Source: Cordilura impudica (Eukaryota; Arthropoda; Insecta; Diptera; Scathophagidae). From it: a stretch of 64,000 nucleotides of DNA. The translations under genes were made by a program, and so were the position numbers. Each line of letters begins with the position of its first letter. Positions within the stretch are counted from its first letter, which is position 1. Of this stretch, positions 35,180 to 46,328 are shown piece by piece. Under the pieces are notes generated by a model, which saw only the letters and a list, made by a program, of their open reading frames with translations, had not been told where the DNA came from and made no database searches. The stretch lies in contig OY821521.1 of the NCBI GenBank assembly GCA_963682025.1, positions 98,261,354 to 98,325,353 of the forward strand. The letters are read 5' to 3'.

Positions 35180-36269
35180 GTAAGTATTAGAAGCCAAACG
35201 TAGTCTAATCAGAACAGAAATTTGTCAAAAAAAATAACAAGCTTTTGCTTAGTTCGTATCTAAAAACAGCTTTTTAATTAAAAACATATATAGGCAAACT
35301 TAGTTTCTTACAAAAATACCCATCAAATGAATATTTTATTACAATAAATCTATAAATGATGACAAAATCTGCTAAAAGTTAAACAAATGTGTATGTTATT
35401 TAAGCTGTTTAAGAATGTTTCTTTTCGAATATGGTACATATTACAAATTTTATAGCAAGCATACAGTCTTCTCACATATGTTCAGATGTTTGTAAATGAC
35501 AAATGTGGCGACATAAAAGCGCCACATTCAAAAGCTAAGTAATGGTAAAAATATACTCGTAATAGAAGTATGAATAAAACTACAACAATGGTTTTGTGTA
35601 AACGTCTGCACATGTGGTTGTATTCAGAAAAGAAAAAAAATTAACAATAACTACAATTGTTACACGAAAATACATTAATAACTAATAAGTTTAAAGTGTA
35701 GGTTTGAAAAAAAAAAAAACAAAATAAATGTGGTTTTTGCACAGTGTTTTGACTAATATCGTTTTCTTTGCACAATATTATATAGTTTGGGACTGGTGGT
35801 ATTAGAAGAAGTGACAACCGTTCCAAATTTATTACAATACTACTTGGCAGATACTTAATTCTAATAATTTTCCATTGTTGGAGAGTGTTAGATTTTGATA
35901 ATCTAAGACGTTAAATTCCCTAAAAAAAAAGGTTAATTAAAAAAAATAATTTAGATGGCAATGATAAATAACACATACATCCAATTGAATTAAAATATAC
36001 GTAATAAATAAAGGTTGTACATGATTTTTGGACTTAAAAATGCTGTTGAAAATTCTACTATTTTAGTCTAATTTTAGATTTAACAAAAAATTAATTTAAC
36101 ATATTAATATTTAAAAGTTGTTTTCCAAAACCCTTTTTTCACAAGAAAAATAAAACAATAATAAAAATAATAAATCTTCTATGGATTCCCACTATAACCT
36201 TTGCTGCTTCCGCTGATCTTTTTTAATATAATCTTAAATAATATTCTGCCAAAACTTATCTATATTTCA
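35180..36269. other. AT-rich interval, nothing recognised
   Basis: No structure supported. Confidence 0.4.
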
Positions 36270-36793
36270 TTATACCCTATACCACTATGTGATTATGGTA
36301 TAATGACTTTGTGCTGATTGTAACTACATACCAAAAATATTTTATTATATTTATATCGATTTAGGGATGTCCGTCCGTCAGTCTGTCTGTGTGTCCATGC
36401 AAGCCTTGTAATCAAACTACAGGTCGCAAATATGAATATATATTGATGAAATTTAGTACATAAACTTATACCGGTTTGTGACCCCTATGAGATCGACTTA
36501 AATGGTCCAAGTTATCATATAGATCTCGGTCAAAAAATAAACCCTATAGAATAATTCTTAGTCACAGCCCCCGTATAAAGCTGCTTCCCGACAAAATAAA
36601 AGTGACTTTACGCAATATGGTCAGGATCGGTCCAATTTTCGACATCCCACCGCATAAATATAGCATCCGATATGAACGTTCTCAAATATGCAGCCATATT
36701 CAATTAGTCGGACCTAAGAGATAGGGTCTATAAACGCATGGTACAGGGTATCGTATAGTCGGTCTAAACCGACTATAATTTTCTTACTTGTTT
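36270..36793 (+). mobile_element. DINE-1/Helentron-like repeat, copy f (internally deleted)
   Basis: Both ends are present: TATACCCTATACCACTATGT and TAGTCGGTCTAAACCGACTA (one palindrome mismatch), then TTTTCTTACTTGTTT. The middle is shortened to 524 bp by deletions around the TATCGGCC and GATCTT blocks. Confidence 0.75.
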
Positions 36794-37207
36794 TATTGTC
36801 ATGAATGTAAAAATTCAGAAAGTTTCAAACAGAAAAATCAGAAAAAAATAAATAGAATTTGTCGAAATTTTAACCTATTAAATTTATTTATCGTGTACTG
36901 ATTTTCAAATATGGTATTGCTGAATTTTCCCAGATTATATATGGGAGGTGGGCGTGTCTGTGGAACGATTTCGCACATGTTTTTTTCAAAATATGCGTTT
37001 TGTTATATTTTTAATACAGACTTTCGCCGGCCTAAAATGCCACAAAATCTGGCAACATGCATTGAATCAAATTTTAAATCAACATTTTTGTAAATAAAGA
37101 AGACAGAAGATAAATTGGTGCAAATTATATTTAATGTTCTTTATGTAAAAGCTTAGTGAAACCTAATTGTCTAAATTGGCTTTAAAACCAAAGTATTGAT
37201 AAAATCA
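36794..37207. other. AT-rich interval, nothing recognised
   Basis: A 60-codon plus frame at 36911-37093 is unrecognised. TATATGGGAGGTGGGCGTG is slightly GC-rich. Confidence 0.35.
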
Positions 37208-37640
37208 AACAAAAACTTTTATACAGGGTGGCGCAAAATTAACTTTTTGAATATTATTTATTAATTTTTTGTAATTTCATTTCACCATATTTAAAAGAAG
37301 ACTGGAGATTTTTATATGAAACAATTCACAATCCAACAAGCTCAAACTGCTAGGGACATAATGGATCTAGTTAGGATATATTCGGTGAACGCATTGAGAG
37401 TAAGCAATTTTAATTAGCATTCGCTTCGCGTTTACCGCATTAACCTGCTCTGAGTATATCCTTTGGGGTTATTTGAAAAGGGAATATGTACGTCAATAAT
37501 TCGAAAACACATCCCCAACTTAAAAGCAAGATTCGCACTGAAATCATGACCATTGAAACTGAAAATGTATTGAAAATAGCACGAATGTGCTAAGCATAAA
37601 GCCGCCTTGTACTACCCAACGTATTGCATAGTGTTTATTC
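37208..37640 (+). pseudogene. IS630/mariner-like (maT-type) transposase C-terminal fragment
   Basis: ACAGGGTGGCGCAAAATTAA at 37225 looks like the terminal repeat. Then QTARDIMDLVRIYSVNALRV (HTAR..MDLLR type), PLGLFEKGICTSIIRKHIPN LKARF with LKS/TIETE-type text, a typical LWGYLKEKVY..NP.TI.ELKARIRTEI block in broken frames. The N-terminal half is missing. Confidence 0.55.
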
Positions 37641-39544
37641 CCAGATGACTTATCTATTGAGCCGCATAAATAAATTTTTAACGGCATAGCCGTGAATTAT
37701 GTGAAATAAAGATTTTTAAAGCTCCATATGATCCAGGAGACATCTATAACAAAAAATCATAATTCATATTTGTACAGAAAAGGGTGTATGCTTAGCAACA
37801 CCGTGCAAATAAACGCAATATAAATATGAAATGAAGTAATAAGTATATACATAATAACAAACATAAACTTATGTTTTGACTTCGTGATTGATTTTTAACT
37901 ACATTTCTACGATTTAAAAATAAGAAATACCAAGTACATAAAATAATATTTGGCTTGAATAGCTATTATTTTATTTATTTAAATATAAAAATGTGTACAT
38001 ACAAAACTAGGAATAATAAAAACACGTTATATTTTTATGGAATTTAATTTAAATTTCAATTGATAGAAGAAAAAATAAATAACATGGCAAAAAATAAAGT
38101 AATAGTTGGATAGAAAATTACGATTCTGAAGGCGTTCATTTCATTTATCAAACAATTTATATTTATTTATTGTTTTGCGTTAATTGAAAATTAAATTGTA
38201 AACTATTAATTATTTATGCATTTAAAAGCACTCGTTTCAGAACCTATTTTCTAGTGATTTTGCAATATGTTTTGTATTGAAACATAAAAATATATTTGGT
38301 TTTAAGGTATATTAAAAAAAATAAAAAAGGTTTTTTTTATTGTATTCTTGTTTGATAATTTCTTATACAAAGAAAAAAAGCCTGTCTTTATTAAAAACAA
38401 GGGTTCATTAACCCAAAAAGAGCCAACAACAATTACTACCAAGTGTATCTTGAATAATACAAACAACAATTATTGAATGTTTTCGAATTAGCACGACAAG
38501 ACATCATCAAGAGTAAAAAAAATTAATAATAACAATAAAAACAACACAGCAAAACAAACGGTTATTGTAAAAGAACTCAAAGAATGTGTGAGTGTATTAA
38601 ATTGTTTAAAGAATACGCAAAGAACTAACAAACTAAAAATTAAAAATGCAAACCGCCAATCTGCTTCGAATAAGTAGAATTGTGAAACTGGGCAACACAT
38701 TAAAATATCAAAATAAAAGAAAAATGTTTAAAAATTATTTGTAGATAAATTATCATATTAAATAATGCTACGAGTACATACATACATATTTATAAATTGA
38801 AACAGAACATCAATATATATGCATATGTATATGTTTCTATGATATTGCGTTGGTACATATTATAAATTTATTTAAAATTTATAAAAATTTCAAATTGAAT
38901 ACATACAAATTAATTTGTTATTAATAATAACAGAGTAAATAATAGTTTTTCTTAACACAGTTGCTGGAAAACTAAATAAAATTTTGTGAACTTATTCCAT
39001 ACTTTTCAAAGTCAGTAAATAAAACAAATTTATATTTGTTTTTAAATTATAAAAAAAATTGACAAATAACGATTAACTCATAAAAGCTCTTTTAATTTTA
39101 GACAACCTTATTTTTCTCGAAATTTTTCATTTGATATTTCTTTTTATTTTACGTTAATATATTAGTTTTAAATTAATCAATTTTTTATTAAAGGATAAAT
39201 ACGATTTGTATCTAAGGAATACTATTTTTTTAAATTTGTATAAGAATATTTTGGAATTAATTAATTTCAATTAAAATATATGAATTTATAATTTAACTCT
39301 ATCAAGAATCGAGAATTATTGAATTGAAATTAAGGTGACACAAGTCAGATGAGTGTTAAAAAGGGCATTTCTATTAAAATTTACTCTTTATCGAATCCAA
39401 ACCCTAGTCAATTGGGTTATTTTTTATCTCTTTTAAAAATAACCAACAACAGGTCGATCACTATGTAAAGTTTTTAAAATATAATTAATTTCGTTTTATA
39501 AGAATTAAGTTTAGTATATTAAGATAAATAGTTTTTCTGTAAAC
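37641..39544. other. AT-rich interval, nothing recognised
   Basis: Long AT-rich DNA without supported features. Simple TATGCA/TACATA runs lie near 38780-38840. Confidence 0.4.
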
Positions 39545-39550
39545 TTTATA

Positions 39551-40960
39551 ACGAAACTTTATAATGGAAAAAAAGAATTACGTGCTGTCATCAAACACCT
39601 CTTCTTGAAAGGCAAAATACCAAAATCAATCAAAGGTGAGTTGCCACATCTGCACCACCATATCTACAATTAGGTCAATGAATTCAAACGTGATCATACA
39701 TCCACAAGTATTGAACCTCGTTATGGACGTCCAGTTTAGGGACGGAAATCATTCGTAAAATCCACGATAGTTTTAAGTTACCTACGAGTTCATGAACTAG
39801 TTGAGGCCACGAGCATATTACATGGTTCAGTGATTTCAACTTTGTACGAAAAACTGGGTATGAAATAGCTATCGGCAAGATAAATGCCGCGTTTGCTCAT
39901 TATCGAGAATAAGCGCATTCGTGTCTTTCAGTAGCTGGTTAAGAGATTTTTCATCACCATACATTGCTGTTGATAAAACATGAATTCACCACTAAACACT
40001 AAAAATGTAACAGTCAAAGCAATGGATTTTATCAGGTGTATCCGCCTCTAAAGGTGCTATTACACGAAATGTTTTTTACATATGTACTGTCACTTTTTTT
40101 ATCCATATGAAATTCTTCATGTCTGTCAAAATTGTCTTTTACATACGATTCATAATTTTTGCTATCACACGTGCGTATGTATTTCCGTATGACATAACCT
40201 CTAAATGTAAACAACAGCTGATTTAATTTGTGAATTTACAAAAATTTGTTGTTAAAAAAAAGGTTATGTATTTTTTAATTGTTAATTAATACTAAACAAT
40301 TTATTTTTCTTTCAATATTAATCTTTAAAATGTACTCTGTTTTTCTTTCGCCACAAGCAGTGTTGTATTTTCACTTGTTTGTCATGCAAAAATAGAACCT
40401 GTTCTAATTGAAAAATGTACATGTGACTTTCCTCATGTATTGTACATAAACAATGTTTTATATGTGTCACACGATGTGTACAACTTTTGTTGTGGGAAAA
40501 TTTGACAGTACATATGTAAAAAACACATCATGTAATAGCACCTTAAGAAAACAAATATGTACAGTGAAACCAACTGATAAGGTTATGGCTACGGTTTTTT
40601 GGGATATGCATGGAATTATCTACATTGATTACTAGAAAAAAAAAAAAGAAAAACTATAAATGGATAATATTATTCATCATTATTGGTCCAATTAAGCGAA
40701 GAAATCAATAAACAAATGATCCCATTTAGCCAAAAAAAATTGTGATTTTTGTCAAAATAATGCTTGTGCCGTTTTGATGGCAAAAATACACGAGGTTACA
40801 TCGTATTTTTCCTCATCCAGAAAGAAATGGCTCACTGGAAATTAGATTCAAATAAGTAGGTCATCTCTGCAATAGAATATATGTTGAAGGCCTTTTGAAA
40901 ACTTACTTTGCGAAGAGATTAAAAAAGTATCGAGCAAAAAAATTTGTGTTTCTATAATTT
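39551..40960 (+). pseudogene. mariner transposase, interrupted by a MITE
   Basis: N-terminal KKELRAVIKHLFLKGKIPKS, EFKRDHTSTSIEPRYGRPV, ATSILHGSVISTLYEKLGMK and LSARWMPRLLIIENKRIRVF (39560-39930) are mariner DNA-binding and linker blocks. After the MITE (40052-40543) it resumes with TDKVMATVFWDMHGIIYIDY, the block containing the first catalytic Asp. INKQMIPFSQKK and MAKIHE-like text follow. The C-terminal third is unreadable. Stops and frameshifts make it inactive. Confidence 0.75.
40052..40543. mobile_element. MITE inside the mariner, TAA duplication (PIF/Harbinger-like)
   Basis: Ends AGGTGCTATTACACGAAATG and (reverse complement) AGGTGCTATTACATGATGTG continue inverted through TTTTTTACATATGTACTGTC, about 43 bp. 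TAA flanks both sides (40049-40051, 40544-40546). It is the same family as 20907-21370, in inverted orientation. No transposase. Confidence 0.88.
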
Positions 40961-42190
40961 TCTGAAGATTTATTGACCCCCCTCGTAGTATCGAGTAACC
41001 AATAATAACCCAAATGCTCGATACTCAATTTTATACCATCAGTATAAAATTATTTAACGAAAGTTCCTGTTACTAACTAACTGTTACATACTCTTATCTT
41101 AATTTGTAAGAAAAATAAAAAATAAACCTGCAGATAAAATTTATCCAATTATCATTAGCAAATTTTTAAAAAATATTTATGTATTATATTAAAAAATGGA
41201 TATAAGAAATTTCTAAATTATAACAAAATTTGAATACAGGCCAAAAACTGTAGGTATTTATTAAGAACTACTACAGGGAGTGGAGAACGGTTTAACTAAC
41301 TTGATTTACCGATTACGTGATTAAAATTCAGTCATAAGTTATACATCAAATTATACGTTAAACAGACAAAATGGTATTTATGTTGTAAATAATCGAAATC
41401 ATTGAAAAAAAAAACTTTTAATTTATTAAAAAAAAATGTAAAATATTAATACGAATTATCAAAAAATTTAGTCTCTACAATACATTTTAAAGCCATTAAT
41501 GACAAAAATATGTTTTAAATAAATAACTGTATGATTCAGTAATTATGAATAATTTTGAATAATCATACATGTACTTCGGATATTAATGGTAACAATTTTT
41601 AGCATTTAATACAAAAAAACTTAAAAATATTTCTTTTATTTGTACAGTTTTTTAAGGTTCGTTGAATTAAATATGAATCAGAATTATAAGAAAAAAATAC
41701 TGATAAGGTAAAATTGAAAAATATACAAAAAAAAAAGATAAACAAATTCGAATTTGAAGAAAGAAATAATGTCCATTGCAATTTAATGAAGAAAAGGTGT
41801 GAAGCAAATAATTGGAAACATCTCGTATACATATGGGAATACCAGAGAGCAAAGTGTAACAAAAGTTTGAATAAAAACTATAAAAACCATTGATTAGTCA
41901 TTGGTTAAATTAAAATGTAAGTTTGTTTTTGAAGATTTCTTTGTCAGAATGTTCACTCACAAACCTTTTTTTAAGAAAGTTAAAAACAACAAATCAATAT
42001 AAGAAAAAAAAACCGGTTTCAATATCAAATAAAATATGTTGTATTTAAAACATTTTTAAGATACACACAGGTAAAAAAAATTAATGTTGACTGTGCAGGA
42101 GGGGCCAAACATTATGCATATTAAAAAAGACGTGAATATAATTTGGTTCTATAAGGATTGTCAATTGGAATCGTATTAGAAGATACTGAC
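40961..42190. other. Intronic interval next to zip exon 1, nothing recognised
   Basis: AT-rich DNA. Open frames near 41599-41862 overlap one another and are hydrophobic, consistent with chance. Confidence 0.4.
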
Positions 42191-42322
42191 CTGATTTTCA
42201 TGAGGCACCCAAACTAACCGTTTTTGTGTCCATTCAGCCTGAGTTGCCGGATCATTAAATTGATTACGTTCCACCGAAAGATATTTTAATTCGGGATCAT
42301 TGCGATCTACTTCTTCAGCCAT
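42191..42322 (-). CDS. zip: Non-muscle myosin II heavy chain (zipper), coding exon 1 with start codon
   Basis: This exon has 44 codons, starting MAEEVDRNDPELKYLSVERN and ending WVPHENQ, then a GTCAGT donor. The peptide matches the Drosophila zipper N-terminus as I know it: an acidic leader followed by the first strand of the SH3-like barrel (QKRLVWVPHENQ). It joins in frame to GFVAAS of the exon at 13515-13730. The ATG was chosen because it gives the conserved MAEEV start and sits in a fly-like context (AAAATGG). An isoform with a longer N-terminus from another exon is possible but none was seen. Confidence 0.95.
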
Positions 42323-42994
42323 TTTTAGTTTTTTTTTCTAAGTTTTTACTTTAGAGTTAATAAAAAATATTAATAAAAATTTAACACAAATTTTTTTTTT
42401 TTTTTACTTTTAATAAAATTATTATATTTTTTCTTAATAACACACACACAACAATTAAATACTTTTTTTTATATTTTTTCTTGTTTTAAAGTAAAAAATA
42501 ATTTATTTATAATTCGTTCTCTAATCTAAAACTCTGTTGAAGTAAAAAAAAATTGAATTTTTCTTTTTATTAATTTTAAATTAATTTTAACGAAAAATTT
42601 CATGCTAGCAATGCCGTTAAAGCAAAACAAAGAGAGAGCATTACTTAATTTCTCATTTCTAACACATTTTTGACATTTAACAATTTGCTGCTTGCATTTG
42701 TAGAGAAAAAAATTAAGAAACCGAAATAATTTGCAAATATGCGAAACATGAAATTTTTCGTTTAAAATTTTAATTTAATTATTTTTAATGTAAAGCGGCC
42801 AACAATTATTTTCATAAATTCACTACATTCAAAAGAAATTTTATTCTTATTAGAATTTGCTTTTTAATCCCTCAAATTTTTATTATATTACACTTTTTTA
42901 TTGTTAAAAATTATCAAACAAAAACACAATTTTGAAAATAAAATTCAGTAAATCCGATTGAGCGACCTCACTGCCACTCTGCACTTTTAAGACT
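42323..42994 (-). other. zip: Predicted zip 5' leader
   Basis: This is the interval between the predicted transcription start (A at 42994) and the zip ATG (42322). It is AT-rich with many A and T runs and no long open frame. A short 5' leader intron is possible because acceptor-like CTAAAG lies near the ATG, but no clear donor pairs with it. The extent rests entirely on the promoter call. Confidence 0.45.
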
Positions 42995-42996
42995 GA
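42963..42996 (-). promoter_or_regulatory. zip: Candidate zip core promoter: Inr plus DPE
   Basis: On the minus strand TCAGTC (42996-42991) matches the fly initiator TCAKTY, placing +1 at 42994. GGTCG at 42967-42963 is exactly +28 to +32 and matches the downstream promoter element core RGWYV. No TATA box is evident at about -30. Inr plus correctly spaced DPE is the standard TATA-less promoter architecture in Drosophila. It lies 672 bp upstream of the zip ATG in the correct orientation. Confidence 0.55.
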
Positions 42997-43569
42997 GGGA
43001 GTCAACTTTAAAGTAAGAGTATTTTTGTTAAAATTGAGCAAGGCCGAACACATTCACAAAAACTAGTGCTGCAAATTTGTTTTTTTATCTTTTTTTATAT
43101 CGCGGCACGTAAATCTTCGTTAAGTGTATGTGCGAGTGTATGGGTGTGTGAGCAGCCGCTTTTTAAACAATAGTTTTTTAATGTTTTTCTAGCAAACAAA
43201 ATAAGAAATAATATTTTAATATTTGCTTTCAGTCGAAACAAATTCTTAATTTAATGCTAAAATTAGGATTTTTGATTTCTGTAGTTCCTTTTTAGCCTTT
43301 TTCTAACTATTGCTCTTCTTACACTTCGTCGGCCGCTTGTGTATGGATGACTCAAACTTCAGTTTCTTTTAATTTTTCAACTTTTATTTCATTTCTTCCG
43401 TTTAACACAATTTTCTCTTTAGGTACTAATTTTTTTGTTTGTTTTATATTCAATATTTTTTGGTTTTTTTTTGCAAATTCTATTCACCTTAAATCGTTTC
43501 AAAAAAATTCACAAAATTCTTTCACTCGTTACACGTAGTTACTTAGTTATTGTTCTCCCGACCGACTAC

Positions 43570-44538
43570 CAGTGATGCCAGGAGATTTTTTCAGAAATCC
43601 CTACGGTTATGAAAAAAAATTCCTTTTTTTCCCTACACCCACTTTTTTCCCACATTTTCCCTACGCTACTTTTTTAAATTTTTCAAAAAATAAAATTTTA
43701 TTTTTCATTTGTACATTTTCAATTTCAACATGCAAAATAATATAAAAACGAAGAAAAATAACATAAAAAGAATGAGAATTTCATAATAATAACATAAAAA
43801 CAACATAAAAAATTAACAGATATTATAAAAAAATTATTTTTACAATTCTGTATAATTCATCTTTTTGATATGGCTAGATGTGTATTTCAAATTTACACAA
43901 TTAATTAAAATGGCTTGCAATGAGATATTATAACGCAAACAGAATTTTGGTTCTTGGTTTTAAAAGATTTTTTTATGAAAGTGGTTATTCTCACAAACTC
44001 TTCCAGCCATCCCATTTTCTTCTCGTCTCTCAATCAACTTGAGCAAAAGCGTTGTTTTCTGTATTTCTTTGATGTGTTTTCAGCATCATCGAAAAACGAA
44101 TCGGACATGTTAAAAAGTTAATTATGTTTAAATTTATAATATTTTAATGTTATTTTTATTTACAGGCTTTTTAAAATTGAAGAGGCCTGCAAAAATTGCG
44201 TACGTATGTATAAAAAAAAAAGATGCACAAAACAAGTAAACTAACTGCACAAACAAGTGTTTTTTGTCATTGTTATTTCAGAAGCCACATATTTACTTCT
44301 TTCATATTACAGAGTTATTACCAGACTTTCTAATGATACGCTTAAAAACATATATATTTAATTTCAAAGTTTAAAATTGATATATATATATATAATAATT
44401 TTAAGTTGGAAAAAGAAATCTGCAAAAAATCCCTATATTTCGACAAAAGTAAGAAATCTTTCCCTTTTTCCCTACATGTCAAATTTTTTTATAAAAATCC
44501 CTACAAAAAGGGAAAAATCCCTACACTTGGCATCACTG
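43570..44538. mobile_element. hAT-like MITE upstream of zip
   Basis: Left CAGTGATGCCAGGAGATTTT and right (reverse complement) CAGTGATGCCAAGTGTAGGG share an 11-bp perfect inverted end typical of hAT. Subterminal TCCCTAC motifs repeat at both sides. CCGACTAC occurs immediately left (43562-43569) and again at 44545-44552, six bases beyond the right end. No transposase frame. Confidence 0.75.
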
Positions 44539-44725
44539 CTCCGGCCGACTACTATAATTTGAAAAATGTGCACAAAAAAATTTACTGTATATATACACAA
44601 TATCACTACTACATACACCACACAGCGCAAAGCGTAAAAAGAAAAACCGTGATAATAATTATTAGTTGCAGAGTTATGTATAGCTAGTAGTATAAATAGC
44701 GTCGCTAGTAGCAAGCGAGTCGCTT

Positions 44726-44914
44726 ATAATACCATTCAATGTATTTCTAGCGCCCGAGGAAAAGACACGGTTTTCAATTTGTGCGAGAAATTTGTAATGT
44801 GTTTGTTGTAAATGCGGCTCTCGCAAGCAGCTGAGAAATCCAACGCTAGCACAGCGTTGTATTTAAATTTAAATAAAAAATTGAAACTGTTTACTCGTAT
44901 ATACTCAGCATGAT
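44726..44914 (+). repeat. About 200-bp direct duplication, copy A
   Basis: ATACCATTCAATGTATTTCT, ACACGGTTTTCAATTTGTGC, AAGCAGCTGAGAAATCCAAC and GCTAGCACAGCGTTGTATTT recur with small changes at 45631-45865. The duplication flanks the 44915-45608 element. Confidence 0.85.
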
Positions 44915-45608
44915 AGTGCGTTTACATCTAAGGAAAATCTAGTTGATTTTAGTTAAAATCTATTTTCCAAATCTATACCGTTTACACCTAACTTTTTTTA
45001 CATTTTGTTGCCACAACAATAAATAGCTGATTAAAATAAAACATACATATATACTAGAAATACCAAAAATAAAAACAATAGGAAAATGGAAAATTCTAAA
45101 AAGAACAGATTTTATTATTATATTATGCATCAAGAATGAAAAAAAAGCACAAGCTGAAATAGAAATTGTACGAAAAAAACATCAGAATTTTTTAAATGTA
45201 TTGTTTGAACAACAAAAACAAATGCATTTTGCACAATTATTAGATATCAGATTGGAATGGGCACATATAAGTATTAAAAAATTATAACTTTTCAATTACT
45301 AAATATTTTTGTTATAGATTCGTAATTTTTTTGTAAATAATTATTATTTTATTTTCTTTTTATTCAACTTGTTTGCTTTTGTATTTAAATGTCAATTTTT
45401 CAGTCACTGCGTTGTAATTTTCTACTACAATATTAAAAAACCATAGTAGTATCATTTGGTAGTACCCAAGTTTGACTAGATTTTGTGAGATTTTGCACAA
45501 ATCTAGTTACGAGCTAGATTTTGTTTTGTATGGGAAATCTAGAAAAAAATGAGCTAGATTATGCTCGAAATCTCGTTTATACAAGAATTTGCTTAGTGTA
45601 AACGCACT
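44915..45608. mobile_element. About 690-bp inverted-repeat element between the duplicated segments
   Basis: Left AGTGCGTTTACATCTAAGG and right (reverse complement) AGTGCGTTTACACTAAGC form short inverted ends. CTAGATTT/AAATCTAG motifs are repeated near both sides. A second GTAAACGCACTATTA follows at 45616-45630. The interior holds a possible protein remnant (45129-45287). Target duplication is not clear. Confidence 0.6.
45129..45287 (+). pseudogene. Coding-like C-terminal remnant inside the inverted-repeat element
   Basis: 52 codons to a stop: IKNEKKAQAEIEIVRKKHQN then FLNVLFEQQKQMHFAQLLDI and RLEWAHISIKKL. The Lys/Glu/Gln-rich helix with alternating hydrophobics resembles C-termini of Myb/SANT- or MADF-like accessory proteins carried by some DNA transposons. 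That is inference only. An upstream ATG frame (MENSKKNRFYYYIMHQE) stops just after the join, so a frameshift or intron separates them. Confidence 0.3.
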
Positions 45609-45630
45609 ATTCGTTGTAAACGCACTATTA

Positions 45631-45865
45631 CAATACCAATCAATATATTTCTAGCGGCCGGGAAAATACACGGTTTTCAATTCGTGCGAGAAATTTCTAA
45701 TGTGTTGTAAAAAGCGGCTTTTGCAAGCAGCTAGGAAATACAACGCTAGCACAGCGTTGTATTTAAATTTAAATCATTAAATACTTATTTTGTACCACAT
45801 TGCATCGTCTGTATTAAAAAATTTAAACATATTCACTCGTATATACTCGGCATAATATAGATATT
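45631..45865 (+). repeat. About 200-bp direct duplication, copy B
   Basis: Counterpart of 44726-44914. It keeps CGCTAGCACAGCGTTGTATT and the following TTAAATTTAAAT, but has an extra roughly 45 bp before ATTCACTCGTATATACTC. Confidence 0.85.
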
Positions 45866-46328
45866 AAATTATTTGTAATTATATATGCCACAGTAAATGG
45901 CGGCTTATATTGAATAACTGTTTTGTTTAATATTCAGATTAAAGCATATTTAATAATGTTTCAAAATTTTCTTTCATTAATTGAATTTAATACAAAAATT
46001 AAAATACATTTATTTTTATTATGAAAACAAATAGATATCTTAATTTTGTAGTTCAATTATTTTCGGTATAGGTAATATAATCGCTTTTTTTTGTATTATT
46101 AACTTTCATGGCAACAAATTAACTTGAAAAAAAACCTAGTGAACAAAAAAGTAAAAGTAAAATACATATTGCGTAAATAAAAATTCTCTTAGATATTCCC
46201 AATAAAGTCATTTGATTTTTGAAACTTTTTTATTTAAATTACAATACGTCAGTTGGAATTTGATTCATATGGAGACATTCTTTTTTTATCGTGTAGCAAT
46301 TTCAACTCTGCCTTTTTTTTTAAATATT
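45866..46328. other. Interval upstream of the zinc-finger gene, nothing else recognised
   Basis: AT-rich sequence of the zip/zinc-finger divergent region without paired repeats. Confidence 0.4.

Larger units (their letters stand above)
13731..42190 (-). other. zip: zip intron 1 (about 28.5 kb)
   Basis: This interval lies between coding exon 1 (donor CAG followed by GTCAGTATC) and coding exon 2 (acceptor TTTTCAG). Both exons are phase 0 and their peptides join into an uninterrupted myosin N-terminus. The intron contains many transposon layers and no exon that I can support. An alternative zip exon or a nested gene cannot be excluded by eye. Confidence 0.85.

Noticed and set aside
36911..37093. 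60-codon frame near 37 kb
   Set aside because: No family recognised and no supporting context.
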